DNA of 64,000 nt, from assembly GCF_011516755.1 (NCBI RefSeq), contig NZ_WOSY01000001.1, forward strand, positions 1 through 64,000, written 5' to 3'. This document shows positions 25,580-37,317 of this stretch, piece by piece. The notes beneath the pieces are model-generated. The model did not search any database and was not told the origin of the DNA. It saw only the letters and a list, made by a program, of their open reading frames with translations. The position numbers were made by a program, and so were the translations under genes. This stretch comes from Acetobacter conturbans. GTDB taxonomy: Bacteria > Pseudomonadota > Alphaproteobacteria > Acetobacterales > Acetobacteraceae. Every line of letters starts with the position of its first letter. Position 1 is the stretch's first letter.

Positions 25580-26374
25580 ATGCATTTCACTCCAGACAGT
25601 GATGGCCCGACAACGGAACCAGAAGGCTTTTGTGCTTCCGGTGATGCAGCTGCGGCATCTGTTTCCCCAGACGAAATTGCCCGTTTTGGCGCTATCGCGC
25701 GGGAATGGTGGGATCCCACCGGACCGATGCGGCCACTGCATGCGATGAATCCGCTGAGGATTGGCTGGATCGACCGACATTTGCCATTACGCAGCAAAAA
25801 ACAGTCCCCTCTGACTGTGCTCGATCTAGGCTGTGGCGCCGGTCTTGCCAGTGAAGCCCTCGCCAAAGCTGGTCATGACGTGCTCGGGATGGATGCATCC
25901 GCTGAAGGGATTAATGCTGCAAGACGGCACATTGAAGACAATCCTCTGCCAACCGGTTCAGGCTCTCTCGCCTATCGAGTGGGGAGCGCCGAAGCTCTGG
26001 TAAGCGAAGGCGTAACATTCGATGCTGTAGTAGCATTAGAGATTATCGAACACGTCACCGATCCAGCAGCATTTATGATTATGCTCGCCCAATTGGTGAA
26101 ACCTCGTGGGCATATTTTCGTTTCCACCATGAACCGCACGCCCCGCGCCTTTGCATTTGCAAAGGTCGGTGCGGAATACATCATGCGCCTCTTACCGATC
26201 GGAACGCATGAATGGCGGAAATTTGTCACTCCCTCTGAACTTGGAAGTTATGGCCGTCATGCTGGCCTTCGGCTCGACGATATAGCAGGTATGACGCCTG
26301 CCCTGCTCGGAAAAAGCTGGAAAGAAAGCCGCGATCTGGGAGTAAACTATATTGCCGCTTTCTCCCGAGAATGA
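25580..26374 (+). CDS. ubiG: Ubiquinone biosynthesis O-methyltransferase
   Basis: UbiG performs both O-methylations of ubiquinone synthesis. The SAM-binding motif I is VLDLGCGAGLASEALAKAG. EIARFGAIAREWWDPTGPMRPLHAMNPLRI is the N-terminal family signature, and FVSTMNRTPRAFAFAKVGAEYIMRLLPIGTHEW is the C-terminal one. ATG 25580 is chosen because GAAAGG lies 9 bases before it. This gives 264 residues; an upstream in-frame start at 25487 would add 31 unconserved residues. It converges on cfa with a 35-base gap. Confidence 0.93.
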   Translation: MHFTPDSDGPTTEPEGFCASGDAAAASVSPDEIARFGAIAREWWDPTGPMRPLHAMNPLRIGWIDRHLPLRSKKQSPLTVLDLGCGAGLASEALAKAGHDVLGMDASAEGINAARRHIEDNPLPTGSGSLAYRVGSAEALVSEGVTFDAVVALEIIEHVTDPAAFMIMLAQLVKPRGHIFVSTMNRTPRAFAFAKVGAEYIMRLLPIGTHEWRKFVTPSELGSYGRHAGLRLDDIAGMTPALLGKSWKESRDLGVNYIAAFSRE

Positions 26375-26409
26375 TCCAGCTTCCTTTTCAGGTATATTAT
26401 CCATTACTC

Positions 26410-27660
26410 TCAGGAAGCGGAAATTTTACGTTCCGCCTCGAACATGTAATCCCGAACAAGGGGAATAGCATTGATATCCCGCGTCAGTTGCAACTGAAAA
26501 TTCATGTGTCCCTGCACTTCGAAAGACAGCTCTGCCCCCGCGAGATAAAACTCGAACATCCGACAGAAACGCTCGTCATAAAGCGCTTTGGCCTTCTCTC
26601 GCTGGACTGCAAAACGTTCGCGCCATATTGCGATAGTTTTTGCATAATGCAGTCTCAGTATTTCGCAGTCGGTCACCCATAAGCCCGTTTTCTCAATGGC
26701 TGCGAAGGTCTCGCTCAGGCTAGGAGAATAACCTCCCGGAAATATGTATTTGTCGATCCAGGGGTTTGTTGTGCCCGGAGCATCATTACGTCCGATGGAA
26801 TGCAGCAGTGCGACGCCATCATCTTTGAGGCAGTCCCGTAGCTTGGCAAAAAACGTTTCATAATGGCCTATACCAACGTGCTCGAACATGCCGACAGATA
26901 CGATACGGTCATAACGGGTCAGAACATTACGGTAATCAAGCAGTTCGAAACGCACCTGCCCCGATAGACCTGCGCTTTCTGCCCTTTGGCGCGAGATCCG
27001 CAGTTGCTCCTCGGAAAGGGTAATTCCCGTAACTGTCGCCCCATAGTCTCTGGCGAGGGTAAGAGCCATACCTCCCCATCCGCACCCTATATCGAGCACT
27101 GACAAACCTGGTCGATCAAGCCGGAGTTTCGAAGCAATATGATGCTTTTTGGCTTCCTGCGCTTCATCCAGAGTTTCATTCCCTTTTGGGAAATAAGCAC
27201 AGGAATACTGACGATCCCGATCGAGAAAAAGATCATAAAGCCTGCTATCCAAGTCATAATGATGCGCGACATTTTTTCTCGCTCGTGCTTCCGGATTGAA
27301 CTGAATCCAGCCCCTTCGGACATGTCGCGTGGCAGCAGCAAGAGCCTCACCTAAGTGACCAGCCGGCTCCATGGCATTGAGCATGAGCAGGCGCAGCAAA
27401 TCATAAAGGGAACATTCTTGAGGCTGGACTGTTCCATCCATATACGCCTCCCCGAACCCAAGTCCGGGATTAAGGAGCAGACGCCGTTCTGCATCCGTCG
27501 AACGAAACCGCATAGCGGCGTGAGGACCGGGGCGATGACCACGGTAATGCGCCGTAGAACCATCGGTAAAAGTCACGTCCAGAGAACCTGCAGCGATGAA
27601 GCGGCTCAGGATAGTATTGAGCAACAGTTTCATTCGGCATGTCTCCAGATAGATTCGCAT
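26410..27660 (-). CDS. cfa: Cyclopropane-fatty-acyl-phospholipid synthase
   Basis: This cytoplasmic-membrane-associated methyltransferase adds a methylene group from SAM across unsaturated acyl chains of phospholipids, improving acid and solvent tolerance. The 416 residues contain NVAHHYDLDSRLYDLFLDRDRQYSCAYF, motif I VLDIGCGWGGMALTLARDYG and HSIGRND ... WIDKYIFPGGYSPSL, all strongly conserved in the family. Acetic acid bacteria are expected to benefit from such lipids, an inference. Upstream lies a 500-base AT-rich non-coding stretch, probably holding its promoter. Confidence 0.95.
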   Translation of the reverse strand: MRIYLETCRMKLLLNTILSRFIAAGSLDVTFTDGSTAHYRGHRPGPHAAMRFRSTDAERRLLLNPGLGFGEAYMDGTVQPQECSLYDLLRLLMLNAMEPAGHLGEALAAATRHVRRGWIQFNPEARARKNVAHHYDLDSRLYDLFLDRDRQYSCAYFPKGNETLDEAQEAKKHHIASKLRLDRPGLSVLDIGCGWGGMALTLARDYGATVTGITLSEEQLRISRQRAESAGLSGQVRFELLDYRNVLTRYDRIVSVGMFEHVGIGHYETFFAKLRDCLKDDGVALLHSIGRNDAPGTTNPWIDKYIFPGGYSPSLSETFAAIEKTGLWVTDCEILRLHYAKTIAIWRERFAVQREKAKALYDERFCRMFEFYLAGAELSFEVQGHMNFQLQLTRDINAIPLVRDYMFEAERKISAS

Positions 27661-28103
27661 TGAAAGTGAATAGGATTTTGACGGTCTATCTTATGGAGGT
27701 CTAGGTCTGCCTTAACAAATCTGCGCAGAATGCGATGAGAACACTACACTCAACCATCAGTATCAGCAGAATACAAAGCAAGATCGTCGCTGATATAGAA
27801 AGACAAATTACCCTATATCCCTTTTATCATTACGCCTAAAATTAGCCTCTCTGGTCAGATCAGACAGTGAAAACTGCTCATCCAGATTCATCTACAGGTC
27901 ATAACACATAAAAAATTTTCAAATTAAATTCATAAACCGCACGAATATTCTTATAAACATTGAATGCTATGTATAATAATTCTTTTCTATAATAAACATC
28001 AAATAATACCTCACTTTTTATTTTGACGGATATTGCAACCAAGCCCCCACATTCGCGATGACCGCTTCCTATGCATGGTCACTTTACTCTCTACCCACAA
28101 AAT
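27661..28103. other. AT-rich intergenic region, no gene found
   Basis: About 440 bases between the cfa start and the rplI terminator. The sequence is far more AT-rich than its surroundings, with stops in all frames. It probably holds the cfa promoter on the minus strand, but no confident -10/-35 pair, RNA gene or repeat could be identified. Confidence 0.5.
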
Positions 28104-28137
28104 GAGAAACCCGTATGGCGAACCATACGGGTTTCTC
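28104..28137 (-). terminator. Rho-independent terminator of rpsF-rpsR-rplI
   Basis: GAGAAACCCGTATGG at 28104-28118 and its exact complement at 28123-28137 form a perfect 15-base stem with a four-base loop. On the minus strand the stem is followed by CATTTTGTGG. It lies 29 bases beyond the rplI stop, so it closes the ribosomal protein operon. Confidence 0.85.
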
Positions 28138-28165
28138 TGAAAAATCTGACAAAAAGAAAATTACT

Positions 28166-28744
28166 TCAGACGGAAGCAGATTCCTCATCGGCAGAAGCTT
28201 CAGTTGGTTCTTCCTCTGCGAGTTCCAGAACTGGAGTCTCGTCTTCTTCAGAACCGATCACTTCACCCCGAGCCTGACGTTCGGCTTCCTCGACCGTACG
28301 AGCGACATTCACACGAACCAGAATTGTGACTTCCGGGTGCAAAGCAACACGAACATCGTAAAGACCAAGCGTCTTGATGGGATGCGGCAGATTGACCTGA
28401 TCTCGCGTAATGCTCAGACCAGCTTCGGTCGTCGCCTGCGCGATATCACGCGTGGAAACGGAGCCATAAAGATTGCCTCCATCGCCAGCCTGACGGATCA
28501 GGACAACAGACAGACCTTCCATACGCTCAGAAAGACGCTCAGCCTCTTCGCGACGCTTGATATTCTGAGCTTCGAGCTGAACGCGTTCACGCTCGAAGCG
28601 GTCACGGTTTGCAGCGTTGGCACGGATCGCCTTGCCCTGTGGCAGGAGGAAGTTACGGGCATAACCCGGCTTCACCTTCACAAGATCGCCCATCTGGCCG
28701 AGATGCTCGACGCGCTGGAGCAGGATAACTTCAGTTGCAGCCAT
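28166..28744 (-). CDS. rplI: 50S ribosomal protein L9
   Basis: L9 binds 23S rRNA near the L1 stalk. It begins [33 protein letters not shown], the conserved N-terminal rRNA-binding domain, followed by a long connecting helix and the C-terminal domain ([21 protein letters not shown]). The 192 residues exceed the usual 150 because of an acidic tail rich in Glu after residue 160, common in alphaproteobacteria. It follows rpsR by 11 bases as the last gene of the operon. Confidence 0.97.
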   Translation of the reverse strand: MAATEVILLQRVEHLGQMGDLVKVKPGYARNFLLPQGKAIRANAANRDRFERERVQLEAQNIKRREEAERLSERMEGLSVVLIRQAGDGGNLYGSVSTRDIAQATTEAGLSITRDQVNLPHPIKTLGLYDVRVALHPEVTILVRVNVARTVEEAERQARGEVIGSEEDETPVLELAEEEPTEASADEESASV

Positions 28745-28755
28745 GATTTCCTCCC

Positions 28756-29031
28756 TCAGCCCACAACATAGGGCAGCAGGGCGAGGAAGCGGGCGCGCTT
28801 GATGGCCTGAGCCAACTCACGCTGCTTCTTCGCGGACACGGCCGTGATGCGGCTTGGGACGATCTTGCCACGCTCCGAAAGGAAGCGGCTCAGCAGACGG
28901 ACGTCCTTGTAGTCGATCTTCGGCGCGTTCGGCCCGGAAAATGGGCAAGCCTTGCGACGACGGTAGAACGGGCGGCGCGCACCAACGGCAACGCGACGGG
29001 CACCCGGATTGATTTCGTTGCTCTCGGACAT
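28756..29031 (-). CDS. rpsR: 30S ribosomal protein S18
   Basis: S18 pairs with S6 on the platform of the small subunit. The 91 residues carry [36 protein letters not shown] and [20 protein letters not shown], the invariant S18 core. An N-terminal basic extension precedes it. It lies six bases after rpsF and before rplI in the usual order. Confidence 0.97.
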   Translation of the reverse strand: MSESNEINPGARRVAVGARRPFYRRRKACPFSGPNAPKIDYKDVRLLSRFLSERGKIVPSRITAVSAKKQRELAQAIKRARFLALLPYVVG

Positions 29032-29037
29032 TCGACC

Positions 29038-29499
29038 TTACTCCGCTGCGGGTTCAGGGTTCTCGTCACGAGCGCGATACTCTTCGCGATCGTCATAAGA
29101 ACGACGTGAGGAACGACCGCTTTCGAAGCGACCAGACGGCTTCGGACCACGGAAGCCGCGCTCTCCACGGTCATCGCCCTTGCGGGACAGAACCGGAGAC
29201 GGATTCTCGTCGATTTCCTCAACGCGCAACGTGAGAACACGCAGGATGTCTTCGTTCAGGCTGAGCTGACGCTCAACTTCACGCAGCGTCTCCGGCTTCG
29301 CTTCAAGGCCGAGGAGCATGTAGTGGCCCTTACGGTTCTTCTTGATGCGGTAAGCGAGTGAACGCAGACCCCAGTATTCCTGCTTCTTGATGGAGCCGCC
29401 ATCAGCCTCAAGGAGACCCTTGATCACTTCGGCAACAGCTTCAACCTGCTGCTGGTTGATATCATTACGTGCGATAAGCACGGTTTCGTACAAAGGCAT
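29038..29499 (-). CDS. rpsF: 30S ribosomal protein S6
   Basis: S6 binds 16S rRNA as a dimer with S18. The N-terminal ferredoxin-like fold (MPLYETVLIARNDINQQQVE ... YWGLRSLAYRIKKNRKGHYML) is well conserved. The C-terminal tail after about residue 100 is Arg/Gly/Ser/Glu-rich, a common extension in alphaproteobacteria. It is first in the rpsF-rpsR-rplI operon, with a candidate regulatory hairpin in the leader at 29528-29552. Confidence 0.96.
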   Translation of the reverse strand: MPLYETVLIARNDINQQQVEAVAEVIKGLLEADGGSIKKQEYWGLRSLAYRIKKNRKGHYMLLGLEAKPETLREVERQLSLNEDILRVLTLRVEEIDENPSPVLSRKGDDRGERGFRGPKPSGRFESGRSSRRSYDDREEYRARDENPEPAAE

Positions 29500-29527
29500 G
29501 CAATCCCTCCGGATTGTTTCAACCCGA

Positions 29528-29552
29528 ACATTGCGGACCCTTCCGGCAATGC
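29528..29552 (-). promoter_or_regulatory. Candidate S6:S18-binding leader hairpin of rpsF
   Basis: On the minus strand, 29 bases before the rpsF start, GCATTGC and GCAATGT pair around an 11-base loop containing CCGG and GGTCC. Many bacteria carry a short hairpin with a CCG element in the rpsF leader, which the S6:S18 complex binds for feedback control. Position and general shape fit. The exact consensus has not been aligned, so this is tentative. Confidence 0.4.
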
Positions 29553-29831
29553 TGCGCGGCCTGTTGAGCCTAAAACGCGTCAGGTATAGCCGGACACGAT
29601 GCCACGTGCCCAGCAGGGAAGAGGGTGATCAACCACAACTGATAGCCAAAAGCAAGTTTTTCGGTCCAGAATAACTTGAGACAGAGCTTCACTCTGATAC
29701 TCACCAAAAAAGCACTCAACCGATGATTATCCGCTTTGACGTATAAGCATTAGCAATTAGGACCAATAAAAATTGCATTGCGCTGCTGGCCTCTTACAGT
29801 AGGCAACTTGTTATCGTTCGGAATATTTTTG
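29553..29831. other. Divergent intergenic region rpsF / GT8-like gene
   Basis: This stretch holds the 5' region of the ribosomal operon (minus strand) and of the glycosyltransferase-like gene (plus strand). The half near the glycosyltransferase is AT-rich. Promoters are expected but none could be assigned with confidence. No RNA gene or repeat was seen. Confidence 0.4.
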
Positions 29832-31280
29832 ATGCCGCAGACAGCCCCTCCCAGCACTCCCTCTTACCTCCTAACGTATTGGGGGGAGATCTTGGATTAT
29901 GACTGGGACAAGGAAGAAATTAGATCACGCCCCTTTGACGGCACCCCGCCCCATGCCCGCGTCACGATATCTCCGACAGGAAAGGCGTGCTTCGAGGTCC
30001 GTTCGCAAAATGACAATGACACCTGGCTTGCGGCCGAACCTTTTCCAGATGGAAAAATACATACTTCTTCCCACAAACGGTTCCCCAACACTATTCAAAG
30101 CATTCCGGACCATCGCCATCCTGAAATATCCTTTTTTCGAGTTAATGGTTTGTATCTAACCACCAATGAGGAAGGTGAAACGCAATTCCGCGAAACCAGA
30201 GGCATTACGTGGGAAAGCTATTTTCTGCTTAATGAAATACGTTTCGCACAGCTTTGTTTCATACTTGGAAGCCATTGGTATTCTCCCGGGCAAGACCGTC
30301 TCATTTCATCGAAAGAAATCGTGCTTGAAAAAGACATGTCTATTAAATTAGGAAAAATAAACACCAAAATACCCGAAATACTTGAATTTTTAGGAAACAA
30401 CACTTCATCAAAAGAGATAAGATTTTCCCATGATCAGTGGCAGCAGGATTGTATTATACTATATAGACCGCTTATTTACTACTGCTCCTTTGGAAAGGAA
30501 GACGGCTTCAAGTGTTTGGCAATCTCCATCGAATCTCTACGACACTATGGAAAATATGATGGAGATATCGCAGTCTTAACCGAGCGATCATCACCGCAAA
30601 TAGCTGAAGAATATCGTAACATCACAGAAGAATCGACACTAATTCCATACCTTCCACTTGATTCTATCGACTACATGTCAGCTCGCTTCGATATATCTTC
30701 ATTTAATTATTTTGATAATTTTCAGCCTATACTATACCTTGATACAGATGTAATTATACAAAACAATATTAACTCCATCCTTATTGATGCCATCCGTGAA
30801 AAGCAGAAAATTTTTCATGTTACAAAAGAATCTTCAGAACCGATGGAAGCGCCCTATTATGGAAGGGAACTTTTCCAGGAAGATGAAACCGTCAAAACCT
30901 TTCCATCTTTCGGGTTTACAACGGGCATCCTCATGTTTCGAGATAAAAAATCAGCCGAACCAGCGCTCAAGCAGATAAGAGATGTTATTATTCTTCAAGG
31001 TGAAACATTTGGCGCAAGAAGTCATCATATGCGTTGCTTTGATCAACCCGCTGCGAATTACGTTTTACATAAACTTGAGCAACCAGATCCTGAAATTTTG
31101 ACTCTGAACGTGTGTAATTTCGACATGAAGCAGCGCCATGTCAGTGACAATGATTTGGTGGAATACGCTATCAGCATTGCTGCATTCCCTATCCTGCATT
31201 TTGCTGGCGGGGTCGGCGCTTATGAGTGGAAGCTTGAGGCTATGGTGCGTTATCACAATGCACTAAAAAGCCGTAACTAA
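29832..31280 (+). CDS. GT8-like glycosyltransferase
   Basis: A 482-residue cytoplasmic protein whose C-terminal half looks like a retaining glycosyltransferase of the GT8 type. LIYYCSFGKEDGFKCLAISIESLRHYGKYDGD starts the nucleotide-sugar domain. ILYLDTDVIIQNN carries the DxD metal motif, FNTG is replaced by FTTGILMF, and DQPAANYV and ILHFAGG follow as in the family. The N-terminal 200 residues are not recognised. Its AT-rich codons differ from the surrounding ribosomal and rpoD genes, suggesting transfer. ATG 29832 fits the conserved start better than an upstream ATG at 29778. Its acceptor is unknown. Confidence 0.65.
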   Translation: MPQTAPPSTPSYLLTYWGEILDYDWDKEEIRSRPFDGTPPHARVTISPTGKACFEVRSQNDNDTWLAAEPFPDGKIHTSSHKRFPNTIQSIPDHRHPEISFFRVNGLYLTTNEEGETQFRETRGITWESYFLLNEIRFAQLCFILGSHWYSPGQDRLISSKEIVLEKDMSIKLGKINTKIPEILEFLGNNTSSKEIRFSHDQWQQDCIILYRPLIYYCSFGKEDGFKCLAISIESLRHYGKYDGDIAVLTERSSPQIAEEYRNITEESTLIPYLPLDSIDYMSARFDISSFNYFDNFQPILYLDTDVIIQNNINSILIDAIREKQKIFHVTKESSEPMEAPYYGRELFQEDETVKTFPSFGFTTGILMFRDKKSAEPALKQIRDVIILQGETFGARSHHMRCFDQPAANYVLHKLEQPDPEILTLNVCNFDMKQRHVSDNDLVEYAISIAAFPILHFAGGVGAYEWKLEAMVRYHNALKSRN

Positions 31281-31324
31281 ACTCCCAATAGTGTCTCTAC
31301 TCACGCGTAAATATAATACCACGA

Positions 31325-31377
31325 CAAAAATTAATTCCGCAGCATTCAATCCAATTTAGACTAAATGCTGCGGAATT
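31325..31377 (-). terminator. Rho-independent terminator after rpoD-GNAT
   Basis: AATTCCGCAGCAT at 31333-31345 pairs exactly with ATGCTGCGGAATT at 31365-31377. On the minus strand the hairpin is followed by AATTTTTG. The stem overlaps the last codons of the acetyltransferase gene (stop at 31356), so it ends the rpoD-GNAT unit. Confidence 0.75.
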
Positions 31378-31914
31378 GGGATATTCAAACGAAGAGGAAT
31401 ATCCCAATCTTCCCGAATGACGCCGACAATCCGAAACCCAATACTCAGATAACTTGTCAGTGCACGCGCATGATCGGCCGTGCATGTATTGACGGTTACC
31501 CGCCGCGGATTACCGGACCATGCCAACTTAACCACCTGAGCGAGAAATATTTTCCCTATCCCTCGACCGATAGCTTCCGGGACAAGGCCGAAATAAGCCA
31601 GATTGACTGTTTTATGAGGTTGAAGTTCAAATTCAAAAAAACCCCGTATTTCATCTTTATCTTTAAGGAGAAAGACTGAACGCCGGGGCTCGCGAAGGAT
31701 CCGTTCCAATTCGAGATCGGATTTTACCTGACGCATCCACCAACAATGATTACGTCCTACCCATTCGTGCAGCTTGCGATACAGAGCGACTGAAGGTGTC
31801 TTCAATAGTTCAATATGCCAGCCGGGTAGAAAATCGGGAGCCTGCAATTTCGGGGGGTGGAGCATCTCAAGAAATGTGACGTCCACCACGACCCGACTGA
31901 CCGGCTCCATTGCC

Positions 31915-31928
<14 letters not shown>
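31356..31928 (-). CDS. GNAT-family N-acetyltransferase
   Basis: A 190-residue protein with the acetyl-CoA-binding signature [23 protein letters not shown] (Q/RxxGxG/A type) at about residues 114-136. [10 protein letters not shown] forms the beta strand before it, and [23 protein letters not shown] closes the fold. The substrate cannot be predicted. It starts 14 bases inside the 3' end of rpoD and shares its terminator, so it is probably cotranscribed with the housekeeping sigma factor gene. Confidence 0.8.
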
Positions 31929-33900
<1,972 letters not shown>

Positions 33901-34071
33901 ACCTGGATAGTCTCCCCCTGTCCGCTTCCTAAGGCCCGGAATGCGGAACAGTTCAATGCATGGATAAAGAATAAGGCAGCGTGGAGGTGGTCGATCATAC
34001 CCCGGAAGTCAAGAGGTGCGCCGGAGTTGTCTAGAAAAAAGTTGCGACTTTGTCACATTCTGGAGGCAAAA

Positions 34072-36420
34072 TTACACAGTCCCGTCTTCCATTCGCCGCA
34101 GCGCGGTCAGTGCGTCGATTCGGGACTTAAGCCTGTCCCATTCGTTCGGGTCCATCCCGTTGCGTATCCAGAGGTCGCTGTCGCGGGCGACGTCGGCCTC
34201 GAATTCGGCTCGGTTGAGTTTTGCATAAAAATGCCACCATTGCATCTCCGGCGGTTCATCCGGGGCGGCGGGGTCGATGGGGCGGTTGGCAGCCGGGGCG
34301 CAGGCCGTGCGGATGATGAGGGCTGCGTGTGCGGCGAGGCTCTGTCCGCTGAAAGTTTGACCATTGAAGCTCTGACCGCGGGCGCTAGGGCCGCCGGTGG
34401 TGTTCTGGCTGGCCGGGTTCTGACCTGTATCGCTCTGACCGGGGTCACTGTGGGCCGAGATGCTTTGGCCGGTGATGTTGTGGCGGGCGCTGGTGCTGCT
34501 TTGGCCCGGGACACTTTGGTCGGTGATGTGGTGGGCGGGGTGACTCTGGCTGGGGGTGCTTTGGCTCGGGACACTCTGGCCGGTGATGCGGTGGCCGGGG
34601 TGACTCTGGTTGGGGGTGCCTTGACCCGGGACACTCTGGGCAGCAACGCCTTGGATGGGGGGATGCTGGCTGGAGGCGCCTTGACCCGGGACACTCTGGG
34701 CGGCGACGCCTTGGTGGATGGGGGGATGCTGGCTGGTGATGCCTTGGGCGGGGACGCTCTGGCCGGTGATCGCTTGGGTGGGGACGTTCTGGTTGGGGAT
34801 AGGTTGGCCGCTGATGCTTTGGGTGGCGAGGACCTGCATGAGGCGGATGTGCATGTCCTCGGAGTTGAAGCGGCCTTCGCGGTCGAGGTCCTCGCTGGTG
34901 AAGTCGATGATGGCGGCGCGGAGGGCGGCGAGGTCTTCGGGGAGCTGGAGGCGGCACCATGCGTCGCCGATGCGCTCGGCCAGCCAGGGGAAGCGGAGGA
35001 CGAGGTCGGTGAGTTTTTCGAGGCTGGCGCGGTCGCCATTGAAGGGGGTGGTGTCGCGTCCGCCGAGGCTGACGTTGGTTGTGGGAGGTGCTGGCCCCCT
35101 GCCCTTGCCTTTGCCGCCGGAGAAGGGTGTGCGGTTGCCTCTATAGGTTCGGAAGAACTGGTCGAGGAGAGTTGAGCGGTATTCCGAGGCGAGGGTTTTG
35201 TCCTCGATCTTCGTGGCGGCCTGTGTGAGGCGGCTGCGCAGGGCTGCACGCTGTTCCGGCGTAGGTTGTGGGGGTGTGCCTTCGGCGAGGAGGTCGAAGA
35301 GCATCTCGGCCAGCGGGCGGGCCTGAGCGAAGAGGGTGGCGACGGCCTCTCGTCCGCGATGCTGGAGGAGGCTGTCGGGGTCCTCGCCTTCGGGGAGGAG
35401 GCAGATGCGGAGGCCGCGGTCGGCGGAGATGAGGGGCAGTGCGGTTTCGGCGGCGCGGATGGCGGCGCGGCGGCCGGCGGGGTCACCGTCGAAGCAGAGG
35501 ATGGGCGACGGGGTAGCCTGCCAGAGGATTTCGAGCTGCTCGGGGGTCATGGCCGTGCCGAGGGGGGCGACGGCGCCGGGGAAGCCTGCCTGATGGAGGG
35601 CGATGACGTCCATGTAGCCTTCGACGACCAGGGCATCCACGGGGGGCGCATCTTTCGGGCGTGCAGCGCGGAGGGCGGGTCGGGCGCGGTCGAAGCCGAA
35701 CAGGAGGCGGCGCTTGGAGTAGAGCGCGGTTTCGGGGCCGTTGAGGTATTTGGGCTGGCCGTCGCCGAGGATACGGCCGCCGAAGGAGACGAGGTCGCCC
35801 CGGCGGTCGCGGATGGGGAAGGTCACGCGGTTCCAGAACAGTTCGCCTTTGGGGCGGCCGTCCTCGTCGAGGCGCATGAGTCCGGCTTCGGCCATGGCCT
35901 CGGGGGGGATGCCCTGTGGCTTGAGGGCATCGACGAGGGCGTTGCGGCGGTCGCTGGCCCAGCCGAGTCCGAAGGCTGTGATGGTGTCGTCGGTGAGGCC
36001 GCGTCGGCGGAGGTAATCCAGTCCGGCGCGTCCGGCGGGCTGGCGCAGGTCGTGGGTGTAGATGCGCTGGGCGGCTTCGAGCACGTCGCCGAGGGTTTTC
36101 TGGCGGGCGGCTTCCTCGCGGGCTTTCGGGCTGGGTTTGGGAACGACGAGTCCGGCTTCGGCGGCGAGGGTTTCGACGGCTTCGGGGAAGGCTTTGCCTT
36201 CGATCTGCATGACGAAGGAGATGGCGTCGCCGTGCGCGCCGCATCCGAAACAGTGGAAATGGTCGTCATAGACGTAGAAGGACGGGGTTTTCTCGCCGTG
36301 GAAGGGGCAGCACCCCTTCCAGTTGCGTCCTGAGCGCGCGAGCTTGACGCGGCGACCGATCAGCGGCGCGAGCGGGGTTCTCGCGCGGAGTTCGTCAAGG
36401 AAGGCGGCGTCAAGGCTCAT
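34072..36420 (-). CDS. dnaG: DNA primase with Q/S/P-rich repeat insert
   Basis: DnaG makes RNA primers for replication. The zinc ribbon has Cys38, His41, Cys57 and Cys60 ([22 protein letters not shown]). The toprim catalytic core has VVEGYMD at 266-271 and [10 protein letters not shown] at 311-320. The C-terminal helicase-binding domain (from about 465) is split: after residue 533 comes about 160 residues of degenerate repeats rich in Gln, Ser, Pro and Gly ([15 protein letters not shown] types; bases 34333-34821). The conserved ending then resumes with [20 protein letters not shown]. At 782 residues it is much longer than the usual 600-650. It is followed by rpoD. Confidence 0.95.
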   Translation of the reverse strand: MSLDAAFLDELRARTPLAPLIGRRVKLARSGRNWKGCCPFHGEKTPSFYVYDDHFHCFGCGAHGDAISFVMQIEGKAFPEAVETLAAEAGLVVPKPSPKAREEAARQKTLGDVLEAAQRIYTHDLRQPAGRAGLDYLRRRGLTDDTITAFGLGWASDRRNALVDALKPQGIPPEAMAEAGLMRLDEDGRPKGELFWNRVTFPIRDRRGDLVSFGGRILGDGQPKYLNGPETALYSKRRLLFGFDRARPALRAARPKDAPPVDALVVEGYMDVIALHQAGFPGAVAPLGTAMTPEQLEILWQATPSPILCFDGDPAGRRAAIRAAETALPLISADRGLRICLLPEGEDPDSLLQHRGREAVATLFAQARPLAEMLFDLLAEGTPPQPTPEQRAALRSRLTQAATKIEDKTLASEYRSTLLDQFFRTYRGNRTPFSGGKGKGRGPAPPTTNVSLGGRDTTPFNGDRASLEKLTDLVLRFPWLAERIGDAWCRLQLPEDLAALRAAIIDFTSEDLDREGRFNSEDMHIRLMQVLATQSISGQPIPNQNVPTQAITGQSVPAQGITSQHPPIHQGVAAQSVPGQGASSQHPPIQGVAAQSVPGQGTPNQSHPGHRITGQSVPSQSTPSQSHPAHHITDQSVPGQSSTSARHNITGQSISAHSDPGQSDTGQNPASQNTTGGPSARGQSFNGQTFSGQSLAAHAALIIRTACAPAANRPIDPAAPDEPPEMQWWHFYAKLNRAEFEADVARDSDLWIRNGMDPNEWDRLKSRIDALTALRRMEDGTV
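34333..34821 (-). repeat. Degenerate repeat tract inside dnaG
   Basis: The plus strand shows many variants of GGGACACTCTGG, GGTGATG and GGGGTGACTCTGG over about 490 bases. Some longer units are nearly identical, for example around 34624-34660 and 34683-34720, which both encode QSVPGQGxxxQxHPP-like segments. Units are multiples of three, so the reading frame stays open. The encoded chain looks flexible and unstructured. The array could grow or shrink by slippage or recombination without breaking the gene. Confidence 0.85.
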
Positions 36421-36462
36421 GCGTCATGATTTAGGCGTTGGGGGGCGTTTTGGCGACCCGTT

Positions 36463-36924
36463 TCAGGCGCTGAGGGCGGCCTTGACGAGACCGTTGGCGC
36501 GGCCCAGGTCGAGGGAGGCGCCGAATTTGGATTTCAGGGCGCCCATGACCTTGCCCATGTCCTTCATGGTGGTGGCGCCGCTGTCCGCGATAGCGGTTTT
36601 GACGGCGGCTTCGAGGGCGGCTTCGTCCATTTCCGGCGGCAGGAATTCGCGGATGATGGCGATTTCGGCCTCTTCCTTGGCGGCGAGTTCCTCGCGTCCG
36701 CCTTCGCGGTACATTTTCACGGACTCCTGACGGGATTTGACCATGCCGCGGAGGGCGGAGGTGATGTCATCATCGTTGAGGGCGTCCTTGCCCTGTCCGC
36801 GCGCGGCGATGTCCGCGTCTTTTACTTTGGCGCCGATCATGCGGAGGGTGGTGACGCGCTCTTTCTCGCCGGCCTTCATGGCGGTCTTGGTGTCTTCGGT
36901 GAGGCGGGTGCGGATGTTGGTCAT
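36463..36924 (-). CDS. yqeY: GatB/YqeY-domain protein
   Basis: A 153-residue protein of the YqeY family, related to the tail domain of the GatB amidotransferase subunit. It begins with a helix typical of the family (IRTRLTEDTKTAMKAGEKERVTTLRMIGAKVKD). It contains KSRQESVKMYREGGREELAAKEEAEIAIIREFLP, and ends KDMGKVMGALKSKFGASLDLGRANGLVKAAL. Its biochemical role is unclear; it may act on tRNA-related substrates. It lies just upstream of dnaG and rpoD, its usual place in alphaproteobacteria. Confidence 0.92.
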   Translation of the reverse strand: MTNIRTRLTEDTKTAMKAGEKERVTTLRMIGAKVKDADIAARGQGKDALNDDDITSALRGMVKSRQESVKMYREGGREELAAKEEAEIAIIREFLPPEMDEAALEAAVKTAIADSGATTMKDMGKVMGALKSKFGASLDLGRANGLVKAALSA

Positions 36925-37317
36925 GGGGGACTTCTCCAGCGGATATGATCAGTGTGGAGGGGGTGTCTCGCGGATTGGTGGGGGTGGTCAAGGTTGAGGG
37001 TCGGCTGCATCTGCCTCGAAGTGGCGGGATATCCGAATGTGACGCTTCTTTCAGAGCGAGTGACGCAGGAGAACATTCGGGGGGATGCGACGTTAGATGC
37101 GCAGTTGATGGCTATGGAATATATAGAGAATTACGCTCAATGTATGCGTATTGCAGGTTTTCCGTCCATCATTCCGTAACAGGCTGAGTTACTCGTTTAC
37201 GATTCGTATCTTTCGTCTATACGATGTCTTTAGATTTTAATGATAATAAATAATGCTCACATATCTTGTGTATTAATTAAAAATAACGCCCATCCCTAAC
37301 AGAAAGGCTAAACTACA
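36925..37317. other. Intergenic region with possible coding remnant
   Basis: Nearly 400 bases between yqeY and the next plus-strand gene. An open stretch ending at 37179 contains a protein-like segment (LLSERVTQENIRGDATLDA ... YAQCMRIAGFPSIIP) without a convincing start, possibly a gene remnant. The last 120 bases are very AT-rich and probably hold the promoter of the following gene. I recognise no known element. Confidence 0.3.
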
